Below the pieces are notes generated by a model. The model had not been told where the DNA came from. It searched no databases and saw only the letters and a list, made by a program, of their open reading frames with translations. A stretch of 64,000 nucleotides of DNA, from positions 12,557,361-12,621,360 of the forward strand of contig CAKAKS010000066.1 in NCBI GenBank assembly GCA_916700875.1, in the 5' to 3' direction. Shown piece by piece: positions 25,975 through 38,062 of the stretch (position 1 is the first letter of the stretch; each line of letters starts with the position of its first letter). The position numbers were made by a program, and so were the translations under genes. The stretch is from Sebastes aleutianus. Lineage: Eukaryota > Chordata > Actinopteri > Perciformes > Sebastidae.

Positions 25975-26619
25975 TTAAACCTGCAGTAGGCAGAATGTTT
26001 TTGGCATCATTGGGCAAAGATTCCATAATAACCTTTCAGCATCTTGTAATTCAAGTGTTCTGAGAGAAAACTAGACTTCTGCACCTCCTCATGGCTCTGT
26101 TTACAGGCTTTAAAAAATCGAACCTGTGCCGGGAGACTTTGGCCAATCACAGGTCATTTCAGAGAGAGAGAGCGTTCCTATTGGCTGTTCATTCATCGGA
26201 GGCAGCTGTCAATCACTTGCGAAATCCGATCAAATGGTCAAACTAGACAGCGCTGATCAAATATGAATCAATATTCTGTTACTGTAATGCCTATTTCTCG
26301 CATAAAATGTTTTCAGAAACATCTTGTAGTGTACTGTTTAGCTGTAAAATGAGAAGGTTTGCTCCGGCTGGTGGGCGGTGCTTGGTATTTCCTCAGCTGA
26401 TCTCAACATGGCTGCCGGGTCACAAACTTTCTAATTTTACAGCTAAACAGTACACTACAATAGAAATAGGCATTACAGTAACAGAATATTGATTCATATT
26501 TGATCAGCGCTGCCTAGTTTGACCGTTTGATCGGCGTTTGCGAGTGATGGACACAGATTATGCACTAGTGTCAGGATATAGTGACCGTTTTATACCAATT
26601 CTACCTACTGCTGCTTTAA
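25975..26619. mobile_element. Family B TTAA-bounded element, copy 1, with internal hairpin
   Basis: Bounded by TTAAACCTGCAGTAGGCA and CTACCTACTGCTGCTTTAA. Conserved blocks include GGCATCATTGGGCAAAGA, CCATAATAACCTTTCAGCA and TTGGCCAATCACAGGTCATT. A core containing GATCAAATATGAATCAATA and CTGTAATGCCTATTTCT occurs twice in opposite orientation (about 26250-26350 and 26435-26520), giving a long hairpin. Confidence 0.8.
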
Positions 26620-27239
26620 TTACTATCCAGCTAGATAAATGTTTTTAAATACAAAAAGGATATCAATACTGACTTAGCGAATATTTCATGATGTGAACTG
26701 ATGTACTATCAAAAATAGATTGTGATATAATTAATACATTTTTCATAATATGAAAACTGTGATTTTATTCACAACTTTTGTATTAATGTACATTGTTTTA
26801 CATTGTGTTTGTAATTTATTATAATAATAGTGTGCTTGTCTATTGTGTGTGAAGGTAGGCTGAGGTAGAATTATGACTACAGGATGTTAAAAACAACGTG
26901 AAACCTTTGTCAACCTTCTTCTTTTAGGGGGATTTGTCATATAGCCTGACCTTTAACTCCATTTCTTTATATTCAAATATGAATGACTGAAAGAAAAATG
27001 TCAACTTAGTCTGATACTCAGGCGGAATTTGTTAGATAGACCATTTTTGTGTGTATAGACAAGGATACAGTAGGCCTATATAGCAAACCAGCATGTTCTC
27101 ATCCCAACTTGTCACATACTGACGCTTTGTCAGCACCGTTGGCATCACTTTTCGGTTGCAGTAAACACATTCTTAATATTGTGAATTAAACAAAAACACG
27201 TCTGTACTTCAGTTAATACATTTGTAACATGAAAATGTG

Positions 27240-27650
27240 ACTTGACGTTGTGAACGCAAGACACGAACGAACAGCTGATTGTAAAGTGAAAGTGAAATGT
27301 AATGCATGGGATATGAACAGTGGTCTCCTGGATGAAAGCCCTGTGTTTGTTGGACCCATCCACCTCCACATACGTCACTTTCCCCGTACGTTTACAGTTT
27401 GTCGCAGATGGGTTTACGTTGTAGTTAATGGAAAGCCTGGTGCGTCGCATACCGGCGCCTTATTTGGCAGTATTGAAGGCCGGCGGCCGCAGCAAAGCGT
27501 CTGTATTTGACGTCAGCAGCTGCATCAAAGGAAGTATCATCAGTAGTATACCTGTCCTTTTTGGTGAAATGCTACCACCAGATCATGTTATGCTGATGCT
27601 ATTTGATCATCTACGTCACAGTGAAATGGTGTATGTTGTGTAATATGATG
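27240..27650 (+). mobile_element. Diverged partial copy related to the family C minisatellite element
   Basis: CAGTGGTCTCCTGGATGAAAG, CCCATCCACCTCC and following sequence resemble the part of the 51740-54348 elements that reads ACACCGGTCTCCTGCGTGAAAG and CCAACCATCCACTC. The minisatellite part is absent. Confidence 0.4.
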
Positions 27651-28546
27651 CCTGAACATGTTGCACTCACTGTACATGTCATGTTGATGTTGGTTGGGGC
27701 TTTCTGTAAACGCCTAAAATGTGTAAATGTGTAAGTTAAAGCTATACTGTGTGTGTGTCTCAGGGTCACAGGGTGCAGCAGCCTGCCGGCTCCGTAGATG
27801 TCCAGGAGGATTATCGTCCGTCACCCAGTGAAAAGGAGCCGTTTGAGTCCAGATCTGCATCCACAGGTGACTTTCTTTGTTCTCCATTGACCTCCTGTTC
27901 TCCCACACAGCAGGAGAAACAAGAATGAAAGCGCTTAGAGCACTTAGCAAAATCCCCTCGACACACACATCCAACAACTCCGCTGGGTTTAATCTGCATA
28001 GCTCCGCATCAATGGGTAATTTGGGGGCCTTTTAATTGCCCTGATAATGGTCCGGCAAAGAGCATCAGATCGACCTGCACTCAGATGCCCGTAAAGGCCG
28101 CTGACGTGGTTAAGTGTGGGACATATGTCTTAAGTATACCCCGGGTGCTACTGCAGCTTTAGAATGAAAAGACGCATAAACGCAGCAGATTGTTGATGCT
28201 GGATGTCCAGTGCTGGTGTCAGCACATCCCACCAGACAACTAGAGGTGGTGGGGGCTGGCACAATAGTGTGAAACAGAGAGGGAGGAGGTGAGGGGGGGG
28301 CACTCACTTAGGGCTGGCGGGGGGTAACAGATGTAGATGAAACAGCCTTGGAGAGGGAAGCAGCAGTCAGCCTTCATAAAGCTGATGGAGTGGAGGGGCC
28401 AAATGGAGAGGAACTGGTAGAGACTGGGCGGAAATAAAGGGCACAAGGCAGCAGCCGCCGCTGACAGCAGTTCAAACAAGGACGACTTTCTATTACAGCA
28501 GCTCTAAACCCCAACTAGTGGTAGAGCAAGGATTTTAGGAACATTG
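27651..28546. other. Spacer, no gene seen
   Basis: Only chance ORFs and short G-rich runs (28280-28325). Nothing else can be supported. Confidence 0.4.
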
Positions 28547-29319
28547 GTAACACTTTATGATAACCATCATTAATGAATGATACATTGTTAGTTAATTAAA
28601 CTTTACTTAATAGTTATTTTACTGTTTACAATGAAATTATTATAAAAAAAGGTTTACTTATTATTATTAATGCTATAATTTCTGTTATTCTATCATTAGT
28701 TTGTGTAATATGAAATAATTAGTTTATAAATTATATATTGTATCATAGCTGATAGGAAGGCAATAACAATTACAATCCGATATAACATTTTATTACGCGG
28801 CTTTGTTGAATACTCGATTCTGATTGGTCAATCACGGTGTTCTACGTTCTGTTATTTCTTTATAGCAGACCGTTGCTATGTATAACAGACCGTTGCTATG
28901 AGCGCAGTTCTGATGTCGGACTCTGGCGGGCCGTTTTTGTGTCAAATTATTTGATTTCTTAAGTAAGTAGCCGTGTAATAAGCGGGATAATGAACAGATA
29001 CCGAGTCATTGTTGTGAAATGAAATTGATAATAAATAAATAAAATTACGTAACAAAGTGTTAAAAATATACGTGGTCCATCTATCTATGTAATATTTATA
29101 AATGCTTTATAAACAATTTCTTAAAGGTTTAAAAATCATTTGGTAATCATTAACTTAATATAGTTTATTAAAATCTTATAATGCGTGCAACAATAAATTG
29201 TTAAAATAACATAAATTGAATTATTATTGAATTGTTTAACAGTAAAATAACTATTAACTAACGTTTAATAAACTATCAATTTACCATTAATTAATGATGG
29301 TTATTATAAAGTGTTAACG
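28547..29319. mobile_element. MITE with inverted ends GTAACACTTTATGATAACCATC
   Basis: The left end GGTAACACTTTATGATAACC and right end GGTTATTATAAAGTGTTAAC are inverted, and homology continues inward for about 100 bp. A second repeat type (ATTCTGATTGGTCAATCACGG, 28790-28990) lies inside it, so it looks nested. Confidence 0.8.
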
Positions 29320-30390
29320 GAACATTTAGGTTATGAATTGAGGACCACACCCCAATTATTTGGTTAGCTGTTTAATTATGTTTCCTGCAGTGTTTCAAAG
29401 CCCTCTTGACGGATGGAGAGATACAAAATCCTTTGATTTTGTTGTACTAAAAGTAGTAACGTGCACACATGACAAAAACAATATATTACTATCTTTATTA
29501 AATCTCAAAACTTATGTCATGAACAGGATGCTAAGTTTGCATAATCTTGTGAGACAGTGTGTTCGAATACATTTTGTTTGTTCAGAAGGAACAGACTTGT
29601 TCAATGCCAGAGCAGTAAAGGATACACAGTGGAGCGGGTGTCATTAAGCTTCTTAAATGTTTCTATTAAACAGCGCAACAGTGAACTGAGGCAACAAGCA
29701 GAAACAACTCGGCCAACAGAAATATTCTAAAACTACTCGTCATTGTGCTCTTTAGGATACAGTAATTGGGATAACTTACACAGTATGAGAGATCAATGAA
29801 GCGAAAGTGACAACAATGGTTTTGGTTTTCAAAAATCAAGATTTGACGTTCATAAATCATATACAGACATGGCAACATGTTGTGAGCTGGCACCAGCGCC
29901 TCATCATTCAGGTACAAATCAGGTTGTTTTTTTTAACAAATGATGTCGGAGGCACAATACCTAAGGCTCATCTCCATTCACAGAATATACCGAAACATAA
30001 AAATACACACCACAAGCTCAGGATGTAACCACAAAAACAAGGCACAATGTTAAAATGTAACTTAATACTCAGTAGTTTGGTGGGGAAGACAACTCCACTG
30101 CAGTAGCTGCTAAGGTGGAGATAAGAACTGAATTATAAAAACAAAAAAGTCAATAATAAATCTTTAATCCTCAGAAATTAACAATTTAGTGAAAAGCTAG
30201 TCATGCATAGCCAGACCCATATCCACAGCCAGACTTTTCTCTGCTAAAGAAAGGCTCCACACATTATCATTCTGGTATATTTCTTTAAACCAATCACGAT
30301 CGTCCTGGGCGGCGCTAAGCACAGGATGCAGCAATGGTGCCCTTTGCAAAATATATAGTGCAGATAGCGGAAGGGGAAGAGAATGCCATG

Positions 30391-30825
30391 TATAGAGAGG
30401 TGAAGTCCCTCCGATTCCGTTGGAACCCATGGGACCTTATTTCGGAAAAAAATATGAACGGTAGTCAACGGCGAGAGACAAATCAGCCTGGAAGCGAAAG
30501 AACGAACGAGACCAGTTGCTGCGTGTGAGTACATCCCAGTAGGAAACACACAGGCATCGTAGCTTCAGTGAGACAGACGTCACTTACGCGACTTTTGGGT
30601 GTGTAGTCTTTCTAAATTATGTATTTTCACAGTCTTATACTTAAACAGTTTCACAACAAACTACGACTTTCTTGACTTGCAAAATTATGTTTTAAATTGA
30701 AAAACCTCATATGTGAGATTCATGGCTCAATTCAAATGTCTCTCACGGTTGACTAGCATTCATATTTTTTCACAAATAAGGTCCCATGGGGTCCACCAGA
30801 AGGGGCGGGACTTCACCTCTCTATA
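30391..30825. mobile_element. 435-bp MITE with about 70-bp inverted ends
   Basis: The left arm TATAGAGAGGTGAAGTCCC... GGGACCTTATTTC returns inverted as GAAATAAGGTCCC-like sequence and GGGACTTCACCTCTCTATA. It lies downstream of klhl22 on its 3' side; 29320-30390 and 30826-31342 hold no other supported gene, and part of the latter must be klhl22 3'UTR. Confidence 0.8.
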
Positions 30826-31342
30826 GCAGGCTTATACCCACAGTCTACATCCGGTGAGTCAGACTAGCTAAAAGGTAACCACTGCCTGTAAATCTCTGAA
30901 GTCTAAACCTAATTTCATGTCAAAAATTCTTTAAAAAAACTAGCCTAGGGCCGGCTGCTGCTGAGAGTTCTCCATATTACCATGTTATTGCATAGCAAGT
31001 GGTCTTCACTGCTTCCTGTCACTTGAAGATATAAAGGATATCTCTGATAAACGATGCAGAGGCAGCTGCAGTGACCGGTAATAATGAAGGATCAGTGACA
31101 AACAGTAGCAGGATTCATAGGCGGAGTATGATTATCTAGGAAGAAATTGAAAAGTAACAAAAAAGTGTGCAAAAGCCCCGAATGACACTTTGGTTCAGAG
31201 GCACTCAAAGTGGTCCACGTGCAAAAAGGACACGATGCTGCCAACAAAAAACAAACATCCACCGGGTACTTCAACATGCTGCATGAGAAAAGTGCATGAC
31301 AGTCTCCAGTGCTCAGACATTCAGTTCATCACAGTTGCTGCT

Positions 31343-34300
31343 TCAATCCTCGCTAGAGTCGTCAGAGTTGTCCATGTCCACGTCCTCCCATGAGGCCTTG
31401 GTGCGCTGCTCCCAGCTCCTGGCCTGGGCAATCACGGCAGGGGGCATGAGCACCACGCAGGCCGCCATGCCGGAGACGCGCTCCTTAAACTCCGTCTCGT
31501 TCTCCCACTCGTCTGCGTCGGGGTTGTACACGTGAACGTATTTCATCCTGTTGCTTTTGTCGTGGGAGCGTCCTCCCAGGACGTAGATGAGACTGTTCAG
31601 CACGGCGATGCCGGGTTCTCCGTGTCCCGCGGGGAGGGGGGTCAGTGAAGACCAAGAGTTGGCTTCGGGGTCCAAGCATGCCACCTGGAAAAAAAAAAAC
31701 AGGAAACAAATTATGCTGTTTCATAAATGTGCGGTCCAAACAGCAATAACCTCTGTCAGAAGGCACTGCTCGGACTCATACTTAATTCAATGAGACAACT
31801 ACTGGCTTTTTAGTTCAAAAAGGGGATACATCAGGAGGTAAAATAAGCTTAGACTAAGTAGACTACAGAATATTTTCTCATTTAAATTTGTAAGACAGAG
31901 AGGAGTGAGGGGAGATCAAGAAGACAGGACACTTTGAGACAAACAAAAAACTTTTTGCACATAAAACAAACTAGGGCTGTCAAAGTTAAAACCATAACAA
32001 CGCATTAACGCAACTTGCGATTTTTAGGTTGTAGTGGGCTCAGTTTTAATACAGTGAAGATACTGGTATCATATGAAACTAGAAAAACTAAGGAATCCAT
32101 TGGTACCAACCATGTCATACTAGCTAAATAACGCTCCAAACTTACGTTAAGTTTTGATGTAAAACTGACAAGTCAAGTCAGCACACTGACACACTGACAG
32201 CTGTTGTTGCCTGTTGAGCTTGAGTTTGCCATGTTATGATTTGAGCATATGTTTTTATGCTAAATGCAGTACCTGTGATGGTTTCTGGACAATATTTGTA
32301 TTGTTTTGTGTTGTTAATTGATTTCCAATAATAAATATATACACAATATGCATAAAGCAAGCAGATTTGCCTGCTGCCATGTTGATAAGAGTATTAAATA
32401 CTTGACAAATCTCCCTTTAAAGTACATTTTGAACAGATACAAAATGTGTGATTAATCACGATTAAATATTTTAATCGACTGACAGCCCTAAAAACAAACA
32501 AAAGGAAAACAGAAAAAAATAAAAGAAATATGTCATAATGCAAGAACATCTTTATGTCGTCCATCAGGCACCATTATAAACTGAATGACAGTTTACCAGT
32601 GTAAACACTTCCTTCATTGTGCAGCAATAAGCACCACTGATGACTTGTGTGTGACATTGTACCTTCAGGACATCCCGCCGATATCCACGCTGATCATTGC
32701 TTCCCCCGATAACATAAACGCGTCCATTAACAGCAGCCATGCCGTGCCAGGCGCGCTCCACCGGCCCCTCAGCACACGCTGTCCAATGATTGGCCACGGG
32801 GTCAAAGCAGTAGGTCTCTCTGAGGTACGCATTTCCTCTGCGCCCGCATGTTATGTACATCTTCCCATCCAACACTGCTCCAGCGTGGGCGTAAACCTGG
32901 ATGGGAGGTTATAAGGTTATACAGTATATACCTGTTTGATAACAGGGAAGCCCCATTACCAACACACAGGTAGGTATGTAGCTCCATCATGTGGATGAAG
33001 GCAGTAATACATGCATTGTTTTCATCTCACCTCTCTCTTTAGGGGTGATACAAACTCCCACGTGTTGGTGCGCGGGTCATAGCGCTCCACTGACTCCAGC
33101 TCACTGCTGTAGTCCCGTCCTCCGATGGCATAAATATGGTCACCCATGACACAAACACAGTGGTCAGCGTGCTGCTGCTGCAGGGACTGGATGGAGCACC
33201 AGCTGTTGTGGCGAGGGTCGTATCTGGGAGAAATGGACCAAAACCGTGAAGGAAAAACATGAATTCAGCAGGAAGAAATTCTGAGCTCAAAGTACAGATC
33301 AAACACTTTAAATTTAGTGGATCTGAGAAACACTCAAAGTTTAGTTGTTTATTAATTGATAATGGATTAAATCATTTATCAAACTCACAATCACTGGTTC
33401 CAGCTGCTCAAAGTTTTATATCAGTGTAAACTCAATTTCTTTGGATTTTGAACGGCTGGTCAGACAAAGCCAGCAATCTGAGAAGATGTTGACATGTGAA
33501 CTAACGTTCTATAGACTAAACCCCGATCAACACATCAGGTGGGCTTACATATCAGCCAGTATTAGCTTATTGCAAATACACCTGTATCTACAAATACACA
33601 ATTTTACACATGGTGAAAATATGGACGACATGCACTCTTCTATATTTGGTATTTCACACTGAGTGCAAAGTCATGTTGTGGATGAAAAAGGAAAATAAAA
33701 TAGAAAATAGATCAAATTAAAAAAAGTTTGTGATTTTTAGTATGTACGCAACTTAAGTATGAAACCAATAGTATGTGAATTGCATTATATCTCCAGTGAA
33801 ATATTACAAGCGCTGGATACTACGGCGGCATAAATATCCCACAATGCAAGGTGGTAGTGACAACAACGTTCATAATAGATGTTGATGGACTGTTCTATAA
33901 CGTCAATAACGCTTTGATTTAAGTGTAAGTGTAAGATTTCACTTTGCTAGGTGTAAATATTTTTTGAATTAGTTCAGACTTTATGATTCTCACATCCTTT
34001 GTTCACATGAGGTTGGCAAAGGTTACCATGGTTACACGTCTCCAACCGGCAAGGAGGCGCTCAGGAAGTGACAACGTAAATTACTGCTCAGTGCGTCCGG
34101 AAACATACATACTACTGTTTATTCACACAAAAGTATGTTGAACGATAGTACACATATTGGGTATGTAGTGCTTAGTATGCGATTTCGGACACAGCGTTAG
34201 TGTTTCAATCCTAGATTGAACACAATTTAAATCCACTCTTTTAAAACTGAATAAATGGGATGGCATCTCACCTCCAGCAGCGGGTCTCTGCACGAAATCC

Positions 34301-37300
34301 ACTGGTGTTCTTGTCTCCTCCGATTAGATAAACAAAGTTGTTGAGCACAGCGATGCCCTGGTTGGACATTCGGGGTGCGTGAGCGGCGGTGAGAGTCCTC
34401 CACTCCCCCCAGCTCGGGTGGAACACCTGAAACAAATGCTCGCTCTCCGTGGGGAGGGAGCTGGAGGTGAACATCCCCCCAAAGCCCAATATGCAGTGGA
34501 AGGTGGACCGCGGCTGGGTGAGAGGACTCTGCAGGACGGGCTGCCAGATCTCCTGCTCGTGATACTGCAGGGCTGCTGACACAGAATCCTTCAGTGGACA
34601 CTGGTTCAGTCTGCCGAACAGCCTCTGCAGCACTTGTTTCTCAATCAGGCAGAAACGCACAGCGTCGAGCATCTTGAGATTGTCCTTTGGGTCAAAAAAG
34701 ATAAAAAAATTAGTTCGGGCTGCTAACGTTAACGATAAAGTGTGAGTAAAACTAAAGCACGGTAAAACTAAGCAGGTATATATAGTGTGTATCTGATGGA
34801 GATGAAGAGTACAAAATGCAGACGCACCTTGGGACTGACCTGCAAGTACACCTGGTCAGTTTCCACCTGCACGGGACTGTAGTGGTAATGAAGAGCCGCC
34901 TCATACACCTCGTTCTCGCTGTTCACCTGGAGCTCGTCGCTGCTCAGCGCGCTGAAGACTTCATCCTTGGGGAGCTGTCGGTACACATCGGTGCGAGACA
35001 AAGTCTGGATGTTCGTGAGGATGTAGGAGTGGACCCTGGCATTGAGTTGCTGCAGTGCATAGAGATCAGCTAGATTGTGCACCTCTAAAATGTTGCTCTC
35101 GTCCAGCCAGGAGAAAAGGAAGTCGCAGCAAAAGCCGATGACAACCTCAAGCTTTTAAAAACACAAAAAGGACACAAGGTTAGCTGAAGGATATGCCACA
35201 ATGAACAATGTGATCTAGCAAAAGAACTTACCTGTACTAGTGTGGCAGCTATCAGAACTTCCTGCACACACTCCAGGTCTAACTCAATCTCTGAAGTGTA
35301 GATGTAGTCAAGTATTTTTTTCATGGCCATGTAAGATACTCCATGAATTGGGATCTCCTTTTGCTGCGCCTCGCGAAGGCCTCCAGCAAACATTCCCCTA
35401 GTGGAGAACAGTGAGACATTGTTAAATGGCTTATGTTACGGTAACCTGGTGGCCCAGTGAAGATAAGATGCATACCATGTGGCCACAACAAACTTTCTCA
35501 TTTTACAGCTAGAGAAATAGGCATTACAGTAACAGAATATTGATTCATATTTGATCAGCGCTGCCTAGTTTGACCATTTGATCTGAGTTTGCGAGTGATT
35601 GACAGCTGCTCAGAGAGGGCAGGCTCCAGCTCCGCTCTGATTGGTTGTTTTCCGTCTGTGAAATCCTGCAGATGCAATTAGGAGCATCGGAGGAAACCGG
35701 AGGACACCGGAGGACACCGGAGGACACCGGAGGACACGGAGGACACGGAGTCACATGATTTTTTTCAGATTACCTGTCTCATGCATTACTGTCATGTTGT
35801 TTGCCTACTGCTGCGTTAAGGCCAGAAATTACCTGAAAAGTGATTTCTGTACCCATCACAAAACCTTCATATGATTTCAACCAAATCTTTGTTGAATATA
35901 CTGAGCCACAGTTGTTATCCCTTCAACAAAAAGCATCTCTGTGACGGGATGTTAGTGCCTTATCTTTACCTACTTTTAGCATTATAATGGGATTACAGGG
36001 TTACTTACTAACAGTAGGCCAAATACGCTTCCATCATGACCCGAGTTAACCTGTAGCTTTCGTGGACGACAAGTGTGCAGGGGGGGGAGGAAGATGCTCC
36101 CTGCACAGTAAGCTAAAAACCAATACAAAGTACAATACTTGATTTCACATTCAATACACCTATCTGTATCACTCCTCTATTATGTCACTCATAGCTGACT
36201 GAGGACCTCAGTGATTGCGTCTGTGACCTTTCTTATGTTGTCTATGAAAGCTACAGATTAACTTTTGATGGAAGCAGACAATTAAACACACAGAAAGCAC
36301 AAGTAAACACAAACTACAAAGTGCACCTAAAATGTGCACACTACTGCTGATCATATGACAATGACGATAAGCCGCAGGGGATGGTGTGCAAGACGAGAAA
36401 CAACTGGACTCTACACCAAGCCTTGGCTGGGTCTTGTGACACCCGACGCATTGATCAGAATGTGATAAAATCAAAAGAACTTTTGTGAAACAGCTTGACT
36501 GGGGATACAAGTTTGAATGGACTTGCTCCTTTGCCTTTCTGCAAATACATCATGAGACTACAGAGCTGTAGCAGATCCACCAGAGCAGCATCGAGTGGCA
36601 CTTGTAAAGTTCAATTCTGAAGAACATCTTTTGCTCAGACAGCTTTTTCTGTGAAAAGAGCGAAGTCTTGGAACTCGCTAAACCTGATCACTTGAAATCT
36701 GCTGCAAACTTTACCACCTTTAAGAGAGCAACCAAATCCTGTTTAATTCAGCGACAAACCTGTACTCATGTATAGTTTTTACATGTAATGTTTTTAAATG
36801 TGCGCTTTATTGTATTTATTTATTTTTCCTGTTACCATTCCTGTTTTAATCTCTTATTTTCACAAAAAGCCCTACTAGGGACAGGTGTTGCAAATTAGCA
36901 TCCGCTGTAAGCACTATGATACTGGCATCAGATTGCTGTTTTTAAGTTGTCTATGTACATTGTATTGGTCCCTATTAAATAAACCATGAAGAAGACATTT
37001 AGTAGTCATGGTCAATGGTGTGCATATGAATACTGCCTGCTCTATCTATCTTTAAGTTACTGGTATCTGCATGTGTTTAAACACGAGTGAGGGTTGCATG
37101 TTATTGTTGATACTGTGACACAAAAACTAATGAAATATGGAAGCGAATAAAGAAACTTTAAGCAAACAAGGAAGTTGCTGTTACTGTGTTACACAAATCC
37201 TGAAACTAATGAAATATGGAAGTGAATAAAGAAAACTTTAAGCAAACAAGGAGGTTGCTGTTACTGTGTGACACAAATCCTGAAACTAATGAAATATGTA

Positions 37301-38062
37301 AGTGAATAAAGAAACTTTAAAAAGCAACAAAGGAGACTGTGAGCTGTGAGTTTTTACATAAAATAATCGCAAGAGGCTGCCAGGAGTATACGGTGGGCTT
37401 GGATGGGTCGACCCTCCACCAGCAGCACCACATCAAACAGGATGCCACCCTGTCTGAGAGTCACACTGAGTATCTACTAGACTGATGGAGTTGTGCTTCC
37501 AAAGTGTATTTTGAAATGAAGAAATGCTCATAAGCAGAAGGTCAATATTCAATGTTAAAAATTAAACTGCCAGTGTACAAAGGTGTTCTCATCCAACACC
37601 CAATACCTATAAAAACTAACTAATTGATTTCACTTACATGTCAGTGATGTTTTTGTAGAAGCCCATGCTTACAAGTAAATGTGGATACATCAATTTGAAA
37701 TGAAAATTGTTCTTAAAATAATAATTGTGGGCAACAAAATAAGACTTGAACATATTCAGCCTATGAGGAGAGAGGAACATCTAATGAATTGCCTTTAAAG
37801 CAAACAAGGAAGACTGTGAGCTGTGTGAGTTTTTTTACCTAAAATAATCGCAAGAGGCTGCCAGGAGTATACGGTGGGCTTGGATGGGTCGACCCTCCAC
37901 CAGCAGCACCACATCAAACAGGATGCCACCCTGTCTGAGAGTCAGCAGGCCGTCCAGCAGGCAGCAGAAATGGGTTGAACTCTTGTAGGTCTGTCGGCCC
38001 GGGCGGCCTGATGAACCAGCAGCTCGTCCTCCCATCGCACTCAGCTTTCCTTCCTCAGCCAT
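31343..38062 (-). CDS. klhl22: Kelch-like protein 22, BTB-BACK-Kelch adaptor of CUL3 ubiquitin ligase, complete
   Basis: Seven coding exons on the minus strand, in transcript order: 38062-37839, 35397-35232, 35151-34828, 34684-34272, 33223-33031, 32896-32663 and 31684-31343. All have GT/AG borders and compatible phases; total 1896 nt, 631 residues (human KLHL22 has 634). The BTB domain carries GILFDVVLLVEGRPIQAHRI and CDYFRGMFAGGL. A BACK domain follows (CCDFLFSWLDESNILEVHNL). Then come Kelch repeats with GG motifs: NQGIAVLNNFVYLIGG, VMGDHIYAIGG, VLDGKMYITCG, AAVNGRVYVIGG and IAVLNSLIYVLGG. The tail ends DNSDDSSED, like human KLHL22. Family knowledge: a cytosolic CUL3-RBX1 substrate adaptor acting on PLK1 and DEPDC5. 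The start at 38062 (GCCATGG, MAEEGKL) matches human MAEE; another in-frame ATG lies nine codons upstream at 38089. Confidence 0.96.
31972..32490 (+). mobile_element. Family A hAT-like element, full-length copy, in a klhl22 intron
   Basis: Ends TAGGGCTGTCAAAGTTAA and GACTGACAGCCCTA, flanked by AAAACAAAC on both sides (9 bp identical, overlapping the terminal A). The size, ends and 8-9 bp duplication fit a non-autonomous hAT element. It lies between the last two klhl22 exons. Confidence 0.85.
33735..34200. mobile_element. MITE-like fragment with AGTATGC motifs, in a klhl22 intron
   Basis: TAGTATGTACGCAACTTAAG at the left and GCTTAGTATGCGATTTCGGA at the right resemble the ends of the element at 3082-4568. 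The interior includes TACAAGCGCTGGATACTACG and GGTTACCATGGTTACACG. Ends are not exactly defined. Confidence 0.4.
35487..35819 (+). mobile_element. Family B element, 5'-truncated copy 2, in klhl22 intron 1
   Basis: Begins inside the core (AACTTTCTCATTTTACAGCT) and ends TTGCCTACTGCTGCGTTAA. Contains a short GGAGGACACC minisatellite (35690-35748, about five 10-bp units), an expansion of GGAGGACAC seen once in the copy at 41380. Confidence 0.75.
36490..36985 (+). mobile_element. 5'-truncated LINE 3' end in klhl22 intron 1
   Basis: A decayed ORF end (TTFKRATKSCLIQRQT-like) is followed by an AT-rich 3'UTR with CCTACTAGGGACAGGTGTTG and TTGGTCCCTATTAAATAAAC, a pattern typical of fish L2/CR1-type LINE tails. 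Confidence 0.55.
37126..37330. repeat. Tandem repeat, 78-80 bp unit, about 2.5 copies
   Basis: The unit starts AACTAATGAAATATGGAAG and contains AAGCAAACAAGGA...GTTGCTGTTACTGTGT. Units begin near 37126, 37204 and 37284. The last unit runs straight into the duplicated klhl22 exon fragment. The real exon 1 is likewise preceded by AAAGCAAACAAGGA (about 37797), so array and exon duplication share a border. Confidence 0.85.
37344..37465 (-). pseudogene. Partial duplicate of klhl22 first coding exon, with degraded splice donor, in intron 1
   Basis: This segment repeats the 3' part of the first coding exon (37839-37945) and its flanking intron. From AAATAATCGCAAGAGGC onwards about 100 bases are identical, until the copies diverge after GAGAGTCA. 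The real donor reads TTTTAG|GTAAAA on the minus strand; the copy reads TTTTAT|GTAAAA, and it lacks the upstream acceptor and start codon. It is therefore a non-functional exon fragment, probably from a local tandem duplication of about 480 bp. Confidence 0.9.
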
